DNA of 50,076 nt from Clostridiaceae bacterium (GCA_012839205.1 DUNT01000068.1:1-50076), one strand, 5' to 3'. Shown: positions 25,552 to 34,380, numbered from the stretch's first letter. Translations and numbers: made by a program. The notes: a model not told the origin generated them from the sequence alone.

Positions 25552-27042
25552 ATGAGAAAGGAAATTCTGCGTTTAGAGAACATTTGCAAAACAATAGATG
25601 GCGTAAAAGTATTGAAGAATGTATCTCTTAATCTATACGAGGGAGAAACAGTAAAACTGTATGGTGATGAGGGGAGATCCCTTTCATCGATTGTAGGTTT
25701 GTTTGGTGGTGTCATTAAACCCGATTCTGGCAGAATCTATATCGATGGTAAGGAAATAAAATTGGCCAGTCCTCTCGACGGGAAAAAGGCGGAAATTAGT
25801 ATTATTCATAAAAAGAGCGACTTGATCCCAAACCTGACAGTGATGGAAAATCTGTTTTTAGAAAGGAAGAACTATGCCAGAGGGTTGTTCTTAAAAGAAA
25901 AAAAACAGCGAGCCAGAGCGGTGGAACTTTTAGAGATTTTAGGACTAGATATTTCACCGGATATGATGGCAAGTGATCTGAAATTAGAGCAGATGCAAAT
26001 CGTTCAACTCGGAAAGGCGCTGCTTGACGATCGGAAAATTATAATAATGGATCATACTCATATCCTTTTGGACAAGGAACAGATTAAACTTTTTGAAGGA
26101 GTTTTTAATGAACTGGCAAAAAGAAATGTAGGTATACTGATTCTTGCTCAAAACTTAAGGGATTTTACTTCGGTTTCAGACCGGATGTACATTATGAAAG
26201 AAGGTAGTATAATTGGTAATCTAATGACATCCGAAATGGAAAAAGATAAGATAATTCAGATGATTGCCAAGGACTATTATTCGGAAAAGAGTGGGATTTA
26301 TTTAAATCAAACATCAGAAGAGGTACTTCGTGTTGAAGGTCTGTCAACAAAGAATATGTTGAGAAATGTGAGCTTCTCACTGAATAAAGGTGAGATTGTA
26401 AGTATAACAGGATCATACGGGTCAGGGAAATACGAAGTGGGATATGCGCTTTATGGCATGGAAAGAACTTTAGGTGGTAAAATTTATCTTCATAACAAAC
26501 GAATTAAGATTAAAAATCCCTCAGATGCAATAAAGCGAAAAATTGTATTATTATCATTTGAGAAAAAAGAAAACGGATTACTCTATAATTTGAGTGCAAA
26601 AGAGAATATAACCATATCCCGATTGGGTAATATCAGTAATTTCGCCATCATCCGAAAGGAACTGGAGAATTGGTTGATTAAAACGGTATATAATGATCTT
26701 TCACTTAATATTGAAGATGACAACATAGCAATCGAAGGCCTCTCTCTGGTGAATCAGAGAAAAGTCAGCCTCGCAAGGGCAATTAGTTGTAATCCTGATG
26801 TTTTGATACTTATTGATCCTACAAAAGGACTTGAGAATGAAAGCAAAAAACAGATACTTGAACTGCTCGTATCATTTTCTGACAGAGGTATTGCAATATT
26901 ACTGATTTCATCCAACCTGCACGAGATTTTGCAGGTGTCGCATAGAGTATGGTTATTCAGTAATGGTACAATTACAGGTTGTATTGATAGAGATATGATA
27001 GAATCCAGAGAGCAGATGAATATATTGAGTAGTTTTATTTAA
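25552..27042 (+). CDS. Degenerate double-domain ABC ATPase of sugar-importer type (pseudoenzyme)
   Basis: The 496-residue protein aligns along its length with RbsA/MglA-type ATPases, but its working motifs are lost. In the first half, Walker A is GDEGRSLSS (38-46, no lysine), the Q-loop is HKK (86-88), the signature is LKLEQ (143-147), Walker B ends MDH (D167, H168 replaces glutamate) and the H-loop position is Q200. In the second half, Walker A is GSYGSGKYE, the signature LSLVNQ, and DEPT has become IDPT. The frame is intact and the start has GGAGG at 25542-25546, so this is not simple decay. A canonical ATPase is encoded at 29216. A regulatory or structural role in a mixed ATPase complex is inferred. 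Confidence 0.85.
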   Translation: MRKEILRLENICKTIDGVKVLKNVSLNLYEGETVKLYGDEGRSLSSIVGLFGGVIKPDSGRIYIDGKEIKLASPLDGKKAEISIIHKKSDLIPNLTVMENLFLERKNYARGLFLKEKKQRARAVELLEILGLDISPDMMASDLKLEQMQIVQLGKALLDDRKIIIMDHTHILLDKEQIKLFEGVFNELAKRNVGILILAQNLRDFTSVSDRMYIMKEGSIIGNLMTSEMEKDKIIQMIAKDYYSEKSGIYLNQTSEEVLRVEGLSTKNMLRNVSFSLNKGEIVSITGSYGSGKYEVGYALYGMERTLGGKIYLHNKRIKIKNPSDAIKRKIVLLSFEKKENGLLYNLSAKENITISRLGNISNFAIIRKELENWLIKTVYNDLSLNIEDDNIAIEGLSLVNQRKVSLARAISCNPDVLILIDPTKGLENESKKQILELLVSFSDRGIAILLISSNLHEILQVSHRVWLFSNGTITGCIDRDMIESREQMNILSSFI

Positions 27043-27106
27043 AAACAACTATTTGTTGCGACATAGCAGCAGGGTAAAGAATTTTTAGTGAAAAGAGGTT
27101 TTACCA

Positions 27107-28222
27107 GTGATTAAGAAAGGATTAGTGAATTTTGTCAAAAATGATTTGGCAAGTATATCCGTAGTTCTTATCGTGCTTTTGACTTTTGTTATAACAAAGT
27201 CGAATCCGAGCCGGTTGTCGTTCACGATGGTATCGTTATCAAAAGACATTGCAATATTTACAATTGTTGGAATGGCTCAGATGGCGACGCTTGCCGTTGG
27301 ACAATTTAATCTTGCCGTTGGTGCCATGGGGGGCGTAGCCGGGATGGTATGTGGTTATCTTATCAACATTCCTTATGAAGGTTCTATGAATGTTGATACC
27401 TATGCTCAGGCTGAAATCGGGCTTGCGCTACCTTGGTACGTTGGTGTTATTGCCGCTTTAATTATTGGATTTATTGTGGGGGCCATTCAAGGAGGAATGA
27501 TTGTAAAGACAAAAATTAATCCTTTTATCATTACCCTGGCACTGATTAGTGTTCTTCACGGCCTTAACATGGCTGTAACCAGAAATATCTATTTTAGAAA
27601 TCTGCCAGAAGTTTTTAAAGCAATTAATAAGAACACCATTCCAGCGACAACAACACCTGATGGAGGTCAGGCGACAACATACGGAGTGCCTGTCATGTTT
27701 ATAGTTACATTAGTTGTTATGGTAGTCGTTTGGATGTTATACAACAGAACGATTCTCGGCAGAAAGATGCTTGCAACAGGTGTAAATACAAGAGCAGCAG
27801 ATTTTGCAGGAATCAATTCTGGCAGGTACATAACACTCGCCCATGGCATCAGTGGAATGCTATGTGCATTAGCAGGTGTACTGACAGTATCCAAACTTGG
27901 TGCAGCTCAAACCTCCATTGGAGACAACTGGATGTTATATTCATTTGCATCGGCAATCCTTGGGGGCACTTTATTAAATGGTGGTAAAGTATCTATCTTC
28001 GGCACCATGATTGGCGCCGGGATAATGATGGTTGTAAATACCGTGCTGACATTATTAAAAATAAGCGCTTTTTCCCATCAAATATTCATCGGAGCCCTTC
28101 TATTAATTGCGTTTATGCTCAATAAAGGTAGAGAAGCGCTTATTAGACAACAAGAAAGGGCCGCAGTAAAAGTGCAAGACGATGTACAAAGTGGAGGTAG
28201 CAAGAATGAAGAATTCGCTTAA
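27107..28222 (+). CDS. Sugar ABC transporter permease 1
   Basis: BPD_transp_2 family membrane subunit of 371 residues with about ten hydrophobic segments. It carries GMAQMATLAVGQFNLAVGAMGG in the core and the ATPase-contacting loop GRKMLATGVNTRAADFAGI. A longer periplasmic loop rich in polar residues (about 80-105) and a charged C-terminal tail set it apart from the next permease. The start is GTG 27107 with AGAGG eight bases upstream. The next permease gene overlaps its end by 17 bases, so the two are translationally coupled and probably form a heterodimeric channel. Confidence 0.93.
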   Translation: MIKKGLVNFVKNDLASISVVLIVLLTFVITKSNPSRLSFTMVSLSKDIAIFTIVGMAQMATLAVGQFNLAVGAMGGVAGMVCGYLINIPYEGSMNVDTYAQAEIGLALPWYVGVIAALIIGFIVGAIQGGMIVKTKINPFIITLALISVLHGLNMAVTRNIYFRNLPEVFKAINKNTIPATTTPDGGQATTYGVPVMFIVTLVVMVVVWMLYNRTILGRKMLATGVNTRAADFAGINSGRYITLAHGISGMLCALAGVLTVSKLGAAQTSIGDNWMLYSFASAILGGTLLNGGKVSIFGTMIGAGIMMVVNTVLTLLKISAFSHQIFIGALLLIAFMLNKGREALIRQQERAAVKVQDDVQSGGSKNEEFA

Positions 28223-29219
28223 AAAACAAGGCGCTGCCGAAAGAAATCAACAAATTTCTAATACAATTGGAATTCTTATAGTAATTATAATTTTATCTGT
28301 GTTCGTTTGGACAAAAAGCAGTAATTTCTTCTCCCGGGATAATATCATCACCTTAGCCAGGATGTGCAGCGTGACAATTCTTGTAGGGTATGCCCAGATG
28401 GTTGTTATCGCAGGCGGAGGACTAAATGTATCCATAGGTGCCATCGGCGGTATGTCTGCGGTAATTGTCGGTGCACTGATTAAAAGGGCAGGCGTCCCAT
28501 GGGGATATGCAATTATAATTGCAATACTGATTGGTGCAGTATGTGGTGCCTTTAATGGTATTTTAATAACACGGCTTGGTGCGACAGGAGAAATTTCTTG
28601 GTTGGTAACACTTGCTACAATGAGTATATTTACAGGAATCTCACTGACTATAACCAAAGCAAACCCGTTCTACAACCTTCCCAAAGGATATGTATGGATT
28701 GGCGCACATAATGTCTTTGGCTGGATTCCGGTTATGATTATTATAGCGGTTGTAGTATCGGTATTATTGTGGTATCTGTTTAAATATGCAAGTTTTGGCA
28801 GACAAATACTTGCGGTAGGTTCCAATCAAAGAGCAGCAGAGCTTTCAGGTGTAGACGTTGGCAGGGTTATGATTTTTAAACACATTTTTTCTGCAGTGAT
28901 TGCGGCGGTTGCCGGTATTCTGTTCAGCACAAGGCTGGGGTCCATTGGTTCTGATATTGGTGGAGACTGGATGCTATTCTCCTTTGCTGCTCCGTTAATC
29001 GGTGGCACAAGAATGGCAGGAGGTCGTGTAAACGTTGCTGGTGCATTTCTTGGCGGACTATTATTGACGATTGTTTCCAACGGTGTTGTGCACTTGCAGG
29101 TTAACGTATATATTGTCGAACTTTTGGAAGGCATTATAATATTGCTTGCGGTGGGTCTTGATAGGATCAGAGAAATGAGAGAGGAGCGCCGTGAGAGATT
29201 GGAGCGTGCTGCGATATGA
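28206..29219 (+). CDS. Sugar ABC transporter permease 2
   Basis: Second BPD_transp_2 permease, 337 residues. It has the core segment GYAQMVVIAGGGLNVSIGAIGG and the coupling loop GRQILAVGSNQRAAELSGVDVG. It is recognisably related to permease 1 but clearly different in sequence. The ATG at 28206 is chosen over 28182 because GTGGAGG lies at 28191-28197. It overlaps permease 1 at the front and shares an ATGA overlap with the canonical ATPase gene at its end, which indicates a coupled operon. Confidence 0.93.
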   Translation: MKNSLKKQGAAERNQQISNTIGILIVIIILSVFVWTKSSNFFSRDNIITLARMCSVTILVGYAQMVVIAGGGLNVSIGAIGGMSAVIVGALIKRAGVPWGYAIIIAILIGAVCGAFNGILITRLGATGEISWLVTLATMSIFTGISLTITKANPFYNLPKGYVWIGAHNVFGWIPVMIIIAVVVSVLLWYLFKYASFGRQILAVGSNQRAAELSGVDVGRVMIFKHIFSAVIAAVAGILFSTRLGSIGSDIGGDWMLFSFAAPLIGGTRMAGGRVNVAGAFLGGLLLTIVSNGVVHLQVNVYIVELLEGIIILLAVGLDRIREMREERRERLERAAI

Positions 29220-30742
29220 GAGGCGATACAATTCTTGAATTAAAAAATGTAACAAAGGTTTTTCCAGGCGTAGTTGCATTAGACAATGTAGACTTTACCC
29301 TGAAAGAAGGGGAAATACATGCGCTAATGGGTGAGAATGGTGCCGGAAAGAGCACACTAATTAAGATAATCACAGGTGTTCACTGTCAAACTAAAGGTAA
29401 GATGTTTGTGAACGGTGAAGAAGTAATATTTAATAGCCCAATGGATGCGTTCGCAGCAGGAATAAATGTTGTGCATCAGGAAAGAAACCTTTTTCCTACA
29501 TTTACAGTAGCAGAAAACATTATGATTGAACATTACAGCAATAAATTAATAGGAAAAGTCGATCAAAATGTTATTAATAAGGAAGCCCAAAAATATATCG
29601 ATTTGGTTGGTCTGGATGTTCCTCCTACAAAGAATGTAGAAGCACTAAGTGCAGGGCAGAAGCAGTTAATAGAGATTGCAAAAGCACTTTCTTCAGATGC
29701 CAAGATTATACTTCTTGATGAGCCAACGGCGTCAATTTCAGTAAATGAGGCAAATATGCTCATAAAACTTATTAAAAAGCTGCGTGACGAGGGACTGACC
29801 TTCATATTTGTTTCACATAAAATTGAAGAAATTTTTGAAGTTGCAGATATGGTCACTGTACTACGAGATGGTAAAAATGCGGTTGACACCAATACCGGTG
29901 AAATATCTACACCTATAGAAAAGATAACAAGAAATGAGCTTATTAACAGAATGGTAGGCAGAACCGAGGAGTTTGAATCTCTTGAAATAAGAGACTTCTC
30001 TGATGCTGAGGTAGTGTTGGAAGCAAAAGGACTTAGAAGTACAGATTCGCCAAAGCCAAAATCTTTCTACCTGAAAAAAGGTGAGCTTTTAGGGTGGTAC
30101 GGTTTAGTTGGAGCTGGGCGTACAGAATTTGCCCGGACGCTTATTGGTTACGACCCTGCCATTGAGGGAGAGCAGATTATAAATGGCGAAAAGGTGAAGA
30201 TAACCAGTATTGCTCAAGCACAGCATAAATATAAACTTACCTATTTGAGCGAGAATCGAAAAGAGGAAGGACTTTTCCTGGACCACGATGTTAAAGTCAA
30301 CCTGACCTCAACGATTTTTGATAAAATCAAAGGTCTGTTCGGGTTTGTTAAACTAAAAGAAGAGCAGGAGATTGCTGAGAAATATAAGAATGAATTGCAG
30401 GTTAAAACTCCCAGCTTAAAACAGCATGTTAGAAACTTAAGTGGTGGAAATCAGCAGAAAGTAAGCCTTGGTAAAGGACTTGCCGTACAGCCTGACATTC
30501 TGATTATTGACGAACCCACAGTTGGTATTGATATCAAGACTAAGAGTGAAATACATAGGTTGATGCACGATTTGACCAAAGAAAACAAATCAGTGATATG
30601 TATAACATCAGATATGGCTGAAATGATTCAGATTGCTGACAGAATCCTTGTTTTTAAGGATGGAGAAATTGTAGGTGAACTTATAAACACAAAATCTTAT
30701 GATGAAATGAGTAAAAAGATCATGAGCATGATCATGAACTAA
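29216..30742 (+). CDS. Sugar ABC transporter ATP-binding protein (canonical RbsA/MglA type)
   Basis: Double-domain ATPase of 508 residues that powers import. The first domain is fully intact: Walker A GENGAGKST (39-47), Q-loop VVHQE, signature LSAGQ (144-148), Walker B ILLDEPTAS and H-loop VSHK. The second domain has the usual family variant GLVGAGRTE with signature LSGGNQQK and IIDEPTVGID. The family normally shows this asymmetry. Translation couples to permease 2 through ATGA. The receptor gene follows. It is the likely energy source for both permeases and possibly the permease at 19485. Confidence 0.95.
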   Translation: MRGDTILELKNVTKVFPGVVALDNVDFTLKEGEIHALMGENGAGKSTLIKIITGVHCQTKGKMFVNGEEVIFNSPMDAFAAGINVVHQERNLFPTFTVAENIMIEHYSNKLIGKVDQNVINKEAQKYIDLVGLDVPPTKNVEALSAGQKQLIEIAKALSSDAKIILLDEPTASISVNEANMLIKLIKKLRDEGLTFIFVSHKIEEIFEVADMVTVLRDGKNAVDTNTGEISTPIEKITRNELINRMVGRTEEFESLEIRDFSDAEVVLEAKGLRSTDSPKPKSFYLKKGELLGWYGLVGAGRTEFARTLIGYDPAIEGEQIINGEKVKITSIAQAQHKYKLTYLSENRKEEGLFLDHDVKVNLTSTIFDKIKGLFGFVKLKEEQEIAEKYKNELQVKTPSLKQHVRNLSGGNQQKVSLGKGLAVQPDILIIDEPTVGIDIKTKSEIHRLMHDLTKENKSVICITSDMAEMIQIADRILVFKDGEIVGELINTKSYDEMSKKIMSMIMN

Positions 30743-30756
30743 GCCTTTTAATTTGT

Positions 30757-30773
30757 TTAAGCTAAATGCTTAA
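30757..30773 (+). promoter_or_regulatory. Small hairpin between ATPase and receptor genes
   Basis: TTAAGC (30757-30762) and GCTTAA (30768-30773) form a 6-base stem with a 5-base loop. In such operons a hairpin here can protect or process the abundant receptor mRNA. That role is inferred from position. Confidence 0.35.
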
Positions 30774-30810
30774 TATAAAAAATCAAAAAGGAAAGAGAGG
30801 AAGAAAAAGA

Positions 30811-31932
30811 ATGAAGAGAGTTTTAGCACTCGTACTGGCAGTATGTATGCTGGTGGTATTCTTACCAGCATGTGGTTCTTCTACACCACAACCTGCTCCA
30901 GAAACACCGAAAGCACAAACCGCAGAAGATCTTGGTGTGGATTTGAGCAAAGAAGTCGTAGGCGGCCAAAAAGAGGGCGCAGAGTACAACTTTGCCATCG
31001 TTTACGGAGGTGTCCACCCGTTCTTTGATCCATGGCTATTTGGTGCACAACAAGCAGCTTTGGACCTTGGTATCCCGATTCCTATCGTAACAAGTCCTCA
31101 GAACTGGGATCAAACCGAACAGAATGTCATCATTGACGGTCTTGTTGCCGGTGGTATCAATGGTATCGGTATGTTCCCTTCAGACGCAGTTGCTGGTAAT
31201 GAAAAGATTAGCGAACTGGTTGGAATGGGAATCGACGTTGTTACCTTGGGAGGATCTCCTGCTACTCCTTCAGACGCAACATTCTGCTATGCTACTGACG
31301 TTGGTGCATCTGTTGCATTTGCAACTCAGGCTATCATCGACGAGCTGAAAGCACAGGGCAAAACTGAAGGAAAACTTCTGCACCTTTGCTCTTCATTAGC
31401 TGACACCAATACTCAGAAGAGACAGGCTGCTATTAATGAAGTATTGGCTAAGCCTGAAAATGCTGGTTTTGTCCTTGAATGGGAATTGGCAGACACAGAC
31501 GCTACAGAGCCTGCTGAAGAAGCAATCTCTGCAATGTATGCATCTTACATCGACCAGGTTGACGGTATCGTTTGTACAGGCTATGTAAACGCACAAGTTC
31601 TTGGTAAGACAATGAACGAAAGAGGAACAAATGACGGTGTTGTAGCAATTGGTATCGACGACAGTGCAGACGTTCTCGCCGCTATTGATAATGGCTATAT
31701 GAAGGGAACAATGACACAGAGCGCTTGGGCTATGGGTTATGTTGGAATATATGCTCTGAAGCTGTTAGCTGATGGCTACACCATCAAGCCTGATGCTCCA
31801 TTCTTCATTGACTCCGGCTATTTCCTCCTCACACAAGAGGGACTGCCTGCTTACGCAGAATCTCAACAGAAGATGGCTTATGACTTCGTGTCAACCATGG
31901 CCGACAAATACTTCAATCCTCCGGCAAATTAA
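30811..31932 (+). CDS. Sugar-binding lipoprotein receptor 1 of the ABC transporter
   Basis: A type I periplasmic-binding-fold receptor (Peripla_BP_4 group), 373 residues. The first 20 residues are a lipoprotein signal with lipobox LPAC and modified C21, so it is anchored outside the membrane. Conserved stretches include FAIVYGGVHPFF, MFPSDAVAGNE, TLGGSPATPSD, DTNTQKRQAA and GIDDSADVL. The ATG at 30811 is chosen over 30766 because it begins the signal peptide and GAGAGGAAG precedes it. Many codons end in C (ATC, GAC, TTC), unlike neighbouring genes, which suggests selection for high expression. It is followed by a terminator and then a close paralog at 32157. Confidence 0.95.
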   Translation: MKRVLALVLAVCMLVVFLPACGSSTPQPAPETPKAQTAEDLGVDLSKEVVGGQKEGAEYNFAIVYGGVHPFFDPWLFGAQQAALDLGIPIPIVTSPQNWDQTEQNVIIDGLVAGGINGIGMFPSDAVAGNEKISELVGMGIDVVTLGGSPATPSDATFCYATDVGASVAFATQAIIDELKAQGKTEGKLLHLCSSLADTNTQKRQAAINEVLAKPENAGFVLEWELADTDATEPAEEAISAMYASYIDQVDGIVCTGYVNAQVLGKTMNERGTNDGVVAIGIDDSADVLAAIDNGYMKGTMTQSAWAMGYVGIYALKLLADGYTIKPDAPFFIDSGYFLLTQEGLPAYAESQQKMAYDFVSTMADKYFNPPAN

Positions 31933-32017
31933 TTATTAAACAGAATTTATACCCGAGAGGGAAAAAAGAGGTTAACACTATCCGGCTAGTCTAATAGTGT
32001 CAACCCGCACAACAAGT

Positions 32018-32054
32018 GCCCCAATAGTTTATTATACTGTTGGGGCTGCTTTTA
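32018..32054 (+). terminator. Intrinsic terminator between the two receptor genes
   Basis: GCCCCAATAGT (32018-32028) pairs with ACTGTTGGGGC (32036-32046) through one G-T pair, followed by TGCTTTTATT. It ends the main transporter transcript. Confidence 0.85.
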
Positions 32055-32074
32055 TTAAATAACATCTGCAAAAC

Positions 32075-32103
32075 TATGTCAAGGGACTTTTTTGATGTAT
32101 AAT
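32075..32103 (+). promoter_or_regulatory. Probable promoter for receptor 2
   Basis: A perfect -10 TATAAT (32098-32103) lies 53 bases before the receptor 2 start. The -35 (TATGTC at 32075-32080) is poor, so activation by a regulator is possible. Confidence 0.45.
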
Positions 32104-32156
32104 TAATATAGTGATTGTTTGTTACACCGTATCCATAATTGATTGGAGAATACAAT

Positions 32157-33269
32157 ATGAAAAAAGTGTTATCTATATTATTAATAATTGTAATAATGGC
32201 TACGTATGCAGGTTGCCAGCTGTTTGATAGTAATAGAAAAAATTTAGAATATGATGGTATAGTAATTGGTCCCAATAAAAATGCGATGGTGGAAGATTCG
32301 GGATATATCGCCGATCCCGCATATTATCAGTTTGCAATTGTTTACGGAGGAGAGCACCCCTATTTTATGCCATATGAACCGGGTGCAAAGGCAGCGGCAG
32401 AGGACCTCGGTATCGTAGACCCTTATATCGTGTCCCCGCAGGCATGGGATCAGGTAGAGCAGAATAAGGTGCTTGATGAAGTAATTGCCAAGGGAGCAGT
32501 AGGTATTGCAATGTTTCCGTCAAATGCAGATGCAGGAAATGAACAGATTACAAAAATGGTTAATAATAATATACCTGTTGTTACACTCGGTGGTTCCCCG
32601 TCTGAACCTTCCGATGCAGTTTTTTGTTTTGCCACCGATGTCGGCGCTTCCGTGGCGTTGGGAACACAAAAATTGATTGATAAGTTAAAAGAGAATGGAT
32701 TAACGCAAGGTAATATTGTACATCTATGCAGCGCCCTGGGCGATACAAACACGCAAAAAAGACAGGCTGCGATTACTGAAGTTCTGGCAAGACCGGAAAA
32801 CGAAGGGTTTGTTTTATATAAGGAACTTGCCGATACCGATGTGATTGAGCACGCTGAGAGGGAAATAAGTATAATGTATGCCTCTTATATCGATGAAGTG
32901 GACGGCATAATCTGCACCGGGTATGTGAATGCACAAGTGCTTGCGAAAACTATGATGGCTGTGGATGAAACCCGGGTCGTAGCTATCGGGATTGATGATT
33001 CAAAAGAAGTACTTGATGCAATTGATGCAGGGGTTATGTACGGTACTATGACGCAAAACCCTTGGGGTATGGGATATGTGGGTGTTTATGCACTAAAGCT
33101 CCTCCAAGACGGATATACTTATAAGAAAGAAAAAGGTTTTTTTATTGATTCCGGATATTATTTACTAACTAAGGAAGGACTGCCAACATACCAAGAAACA
33201 ATTGAGGCCAAAACCAAAGAATTTGTATCTACTATGAAGGAAAAATATTTTAATCCCCCAGCTCAATAA
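32157..33269 (+). CDS. Sugar-binding lipoprotein receptor 2 (tandem paralog)
   Basis: A receptor of 370 residues, very like receptor 1 over its whole length. Shared blocks include FAIVYGGEHPYF, MFPSNADAGNE, TLGGSPSEPSD, DTNTQKRQAA and a C-terminal KYFNPPAQ. The signal peptide ends in lipobox YAGC with C20. The ATG at 32157 is used because TTGGAGA precedes it. Unlike receptor 1 it uses AT-ending codons like the rest of the window, and it is a separate transcription unit with its own -10 and terminator. It may bind a related ligand, or serve as a sensor for the YesM kinase. Both ideas are inference. Confidence 0.95.
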   Translation: MKKVLSILLIIVIMATYAGCQLFDSNRKNLEYDGIVIGPNKNAMVEDSGYIADPAYYQFAIVYGGEHPYFMPYEPGAKAAAEDLGIVDPYIVSPQAWDQVEQNKVLDEVIAKGAVGIAMFPSNADAGNEQITKMVNNNIPVVTLGGSPSEPSDAVFCFATDVGASVALGTQKLIDKLKENGLTQGNIVHLCSALGDTNTQKRQAAITEVLARPENEGFVLYKELADTDVIEHAEREISIMYASYIDEVDGIICTGYVNAQVLAKTMMAVDETRVVAIGIDDSKEVLDAIDAGVMYGTMTQNPWGMGYVGVYALKLLQDGYTYKKEKGFFIDSGYYLLTKEGLPTYQETIEAKTKEFVSTMKEKYFNPPAQ

Positions 33270-33328
33270 TCACTTTAGTTTTTTGTTTTCTAAGAAACAG
33301 CACACAATACAAGCAACGTTATTTAACG

Positions 33329-33378
33329 CAGGGTTATGTAAATGCACCGATGCATTTGAAAAAGAAATCCCTGTTTTA
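33329..33378 (+). terminator. Intrinsic terminator after receptor 2
   Basis: A perfect inner hairpin AAATGCA/TGCATTT (33340-33357) lies within an outer CAGGG/CCCTG pairing (33329-33333 and 33369-33373), followed by TTTTAATT. Confidence 0.7.
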
Positions 33379-33397
33379 ATTGTGCTTAAAAAAGTAT

Positions 33398-33431
33398 TGT
33401 ATTATTATACATTGTAATGTATAATAATACA
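33398..33431 (+). promoter_or_regulatory. Perfect tandem ARG box (ArgR operator) over the argF promoter
   Basis: TGTATTATTATACATT (33398-33413), a GT spacer and its exact reverse complement (33416-33431) make a 34-base perfect palindrome. Each half contains a TGTAT-N4-ATACA-type ARG box, the binding unit of ArgR/AhrC, with the two boxes set apart as in tandem operators. A TATAAT (33420-33425) inside the second half is a candidate -10. Arginine-dependent repression of argF is inferred. Confidence 0.75.
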
Positions 33432-33459
33432 CATATTATTAATAGTGATGGTGTTTAAT

Positions 33460-34380
33460 ATGAAGCATTTGTTGTGTTTAAGTCAATGGACCAGTAAAGA
33501 GATAAATGAGACTTTAAAGTTGGCTGAAGAGCTGAAATATGAAAACAAAAATGATATAAGACATAATCATCTTCTTAAAGGTAAGTCTTTAGGTTTGATA
33601 TTCAGCAAGTCTTCCACCAGAACAAGGGTTTCTTTTGAAGTGGGTATGTATCAGTTAGGCGGATACTCTTTATTCCTAAGTGCAAATGATATTCAGCTTG
33701 GCAGAGGAGAAACAGTTTCTGATACAGCAAGGACTTTGTCCAGATATTTGGATGGAATTATGATAAGGACATATAAACAAAGTGATGTGGAACAACTGGC
33801 CGCATGCGGGAACATACCCATTATTAACGGGCTGACAGACAGCCAGCATCCATGCCAGATTCTGGCTGATCTTCAGACAATTAAGGAATACAAGGGCAAA
33901 TTCAAAGGGCTAAAACTGGCTTATGTAGGAGATGGCAACAATGTAGCCAACTCACTTATGATAGGATGTGCCAAGGTAGGCATGAACATTTCAGTAGCTA
34001 CACCAAAGGGATATGAATGTGATGAGGAATCTATTAAACTTGCAAAGGATGCCGCATCCCATACAGGAGCCATTGTGATTAATGGTTATGATCCAATTGA
34101 GGCGGTTAAAGATGCCGATGTGGTTTATACCGATACATGGGTTAGTATGGGAATGGAATCTGAAAAAGAACAAAGACTAAGAGTTTTTATGCCCTATCAG
34201 GTTAATAAAGAGCTTATGCAAAAGGCAAAGAATGATGCGATTTTTATGCATTGTTTACCTGCCTACAGAGGTTATGAAGTGGATGCAGATGTTATTGACG
34301 GACCTCAATCTGTAGTGTTTGAGGAAGCGGAAAACAGGCTTCATGCCCAAAAAGCTGTACTTGTAAAACTTATGGGGTGA
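33460..34380 (+). CDS. argF: Ornithine carbamoyltransferase
   Basis: The enzyme makes citrulline from ornithine and carbamoyl phosphate in arginine synthesis. Motifs are STRTR (52-56, carbamoyl phosphate), HPCQ (130-133), the ornithine SMG loop in DTWVSMG, and HCLPAYRG near the end. These distinguish it from aspartate carbamoyltransferase. The 306-residue start at 33460 matches the family's usual beginning. The GTG or ATG at 33445/33448 in the same frame is possible since the ribosome binding site is weak. The ARG-box palindrome upstream supports an anabolic role over the catabolic arcB. The GNAT gene begins 5 bases after its stop. Confidence 0.95.
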   Translation: MKHLLCLSQWTSKEINETLKLAEELKYENKNDIRHNHLLKGKSLGLIFSKSSTRTRVSFEVGMYQLGGYSLFLSANDIQLGRGETVSDTARTLSRYLDGIMIRTYKQSDVEQLAACGNIPIINGLTDSQHPCQILADLQTIKEYKGKFKGLKLAYVGDGNNVANSLMIGCAKVGMNISVATPKGYECDEESIKLAKDAASHTGAIVINGYDPIEAVKDADVVYTDTWVSMGMESEKEQRLRVFMPYQVNKELMQKAKNDAIFMHCLPAYRGYEVDADVIDGPQSVVFEEAENRLHAQKAVLVKLMG

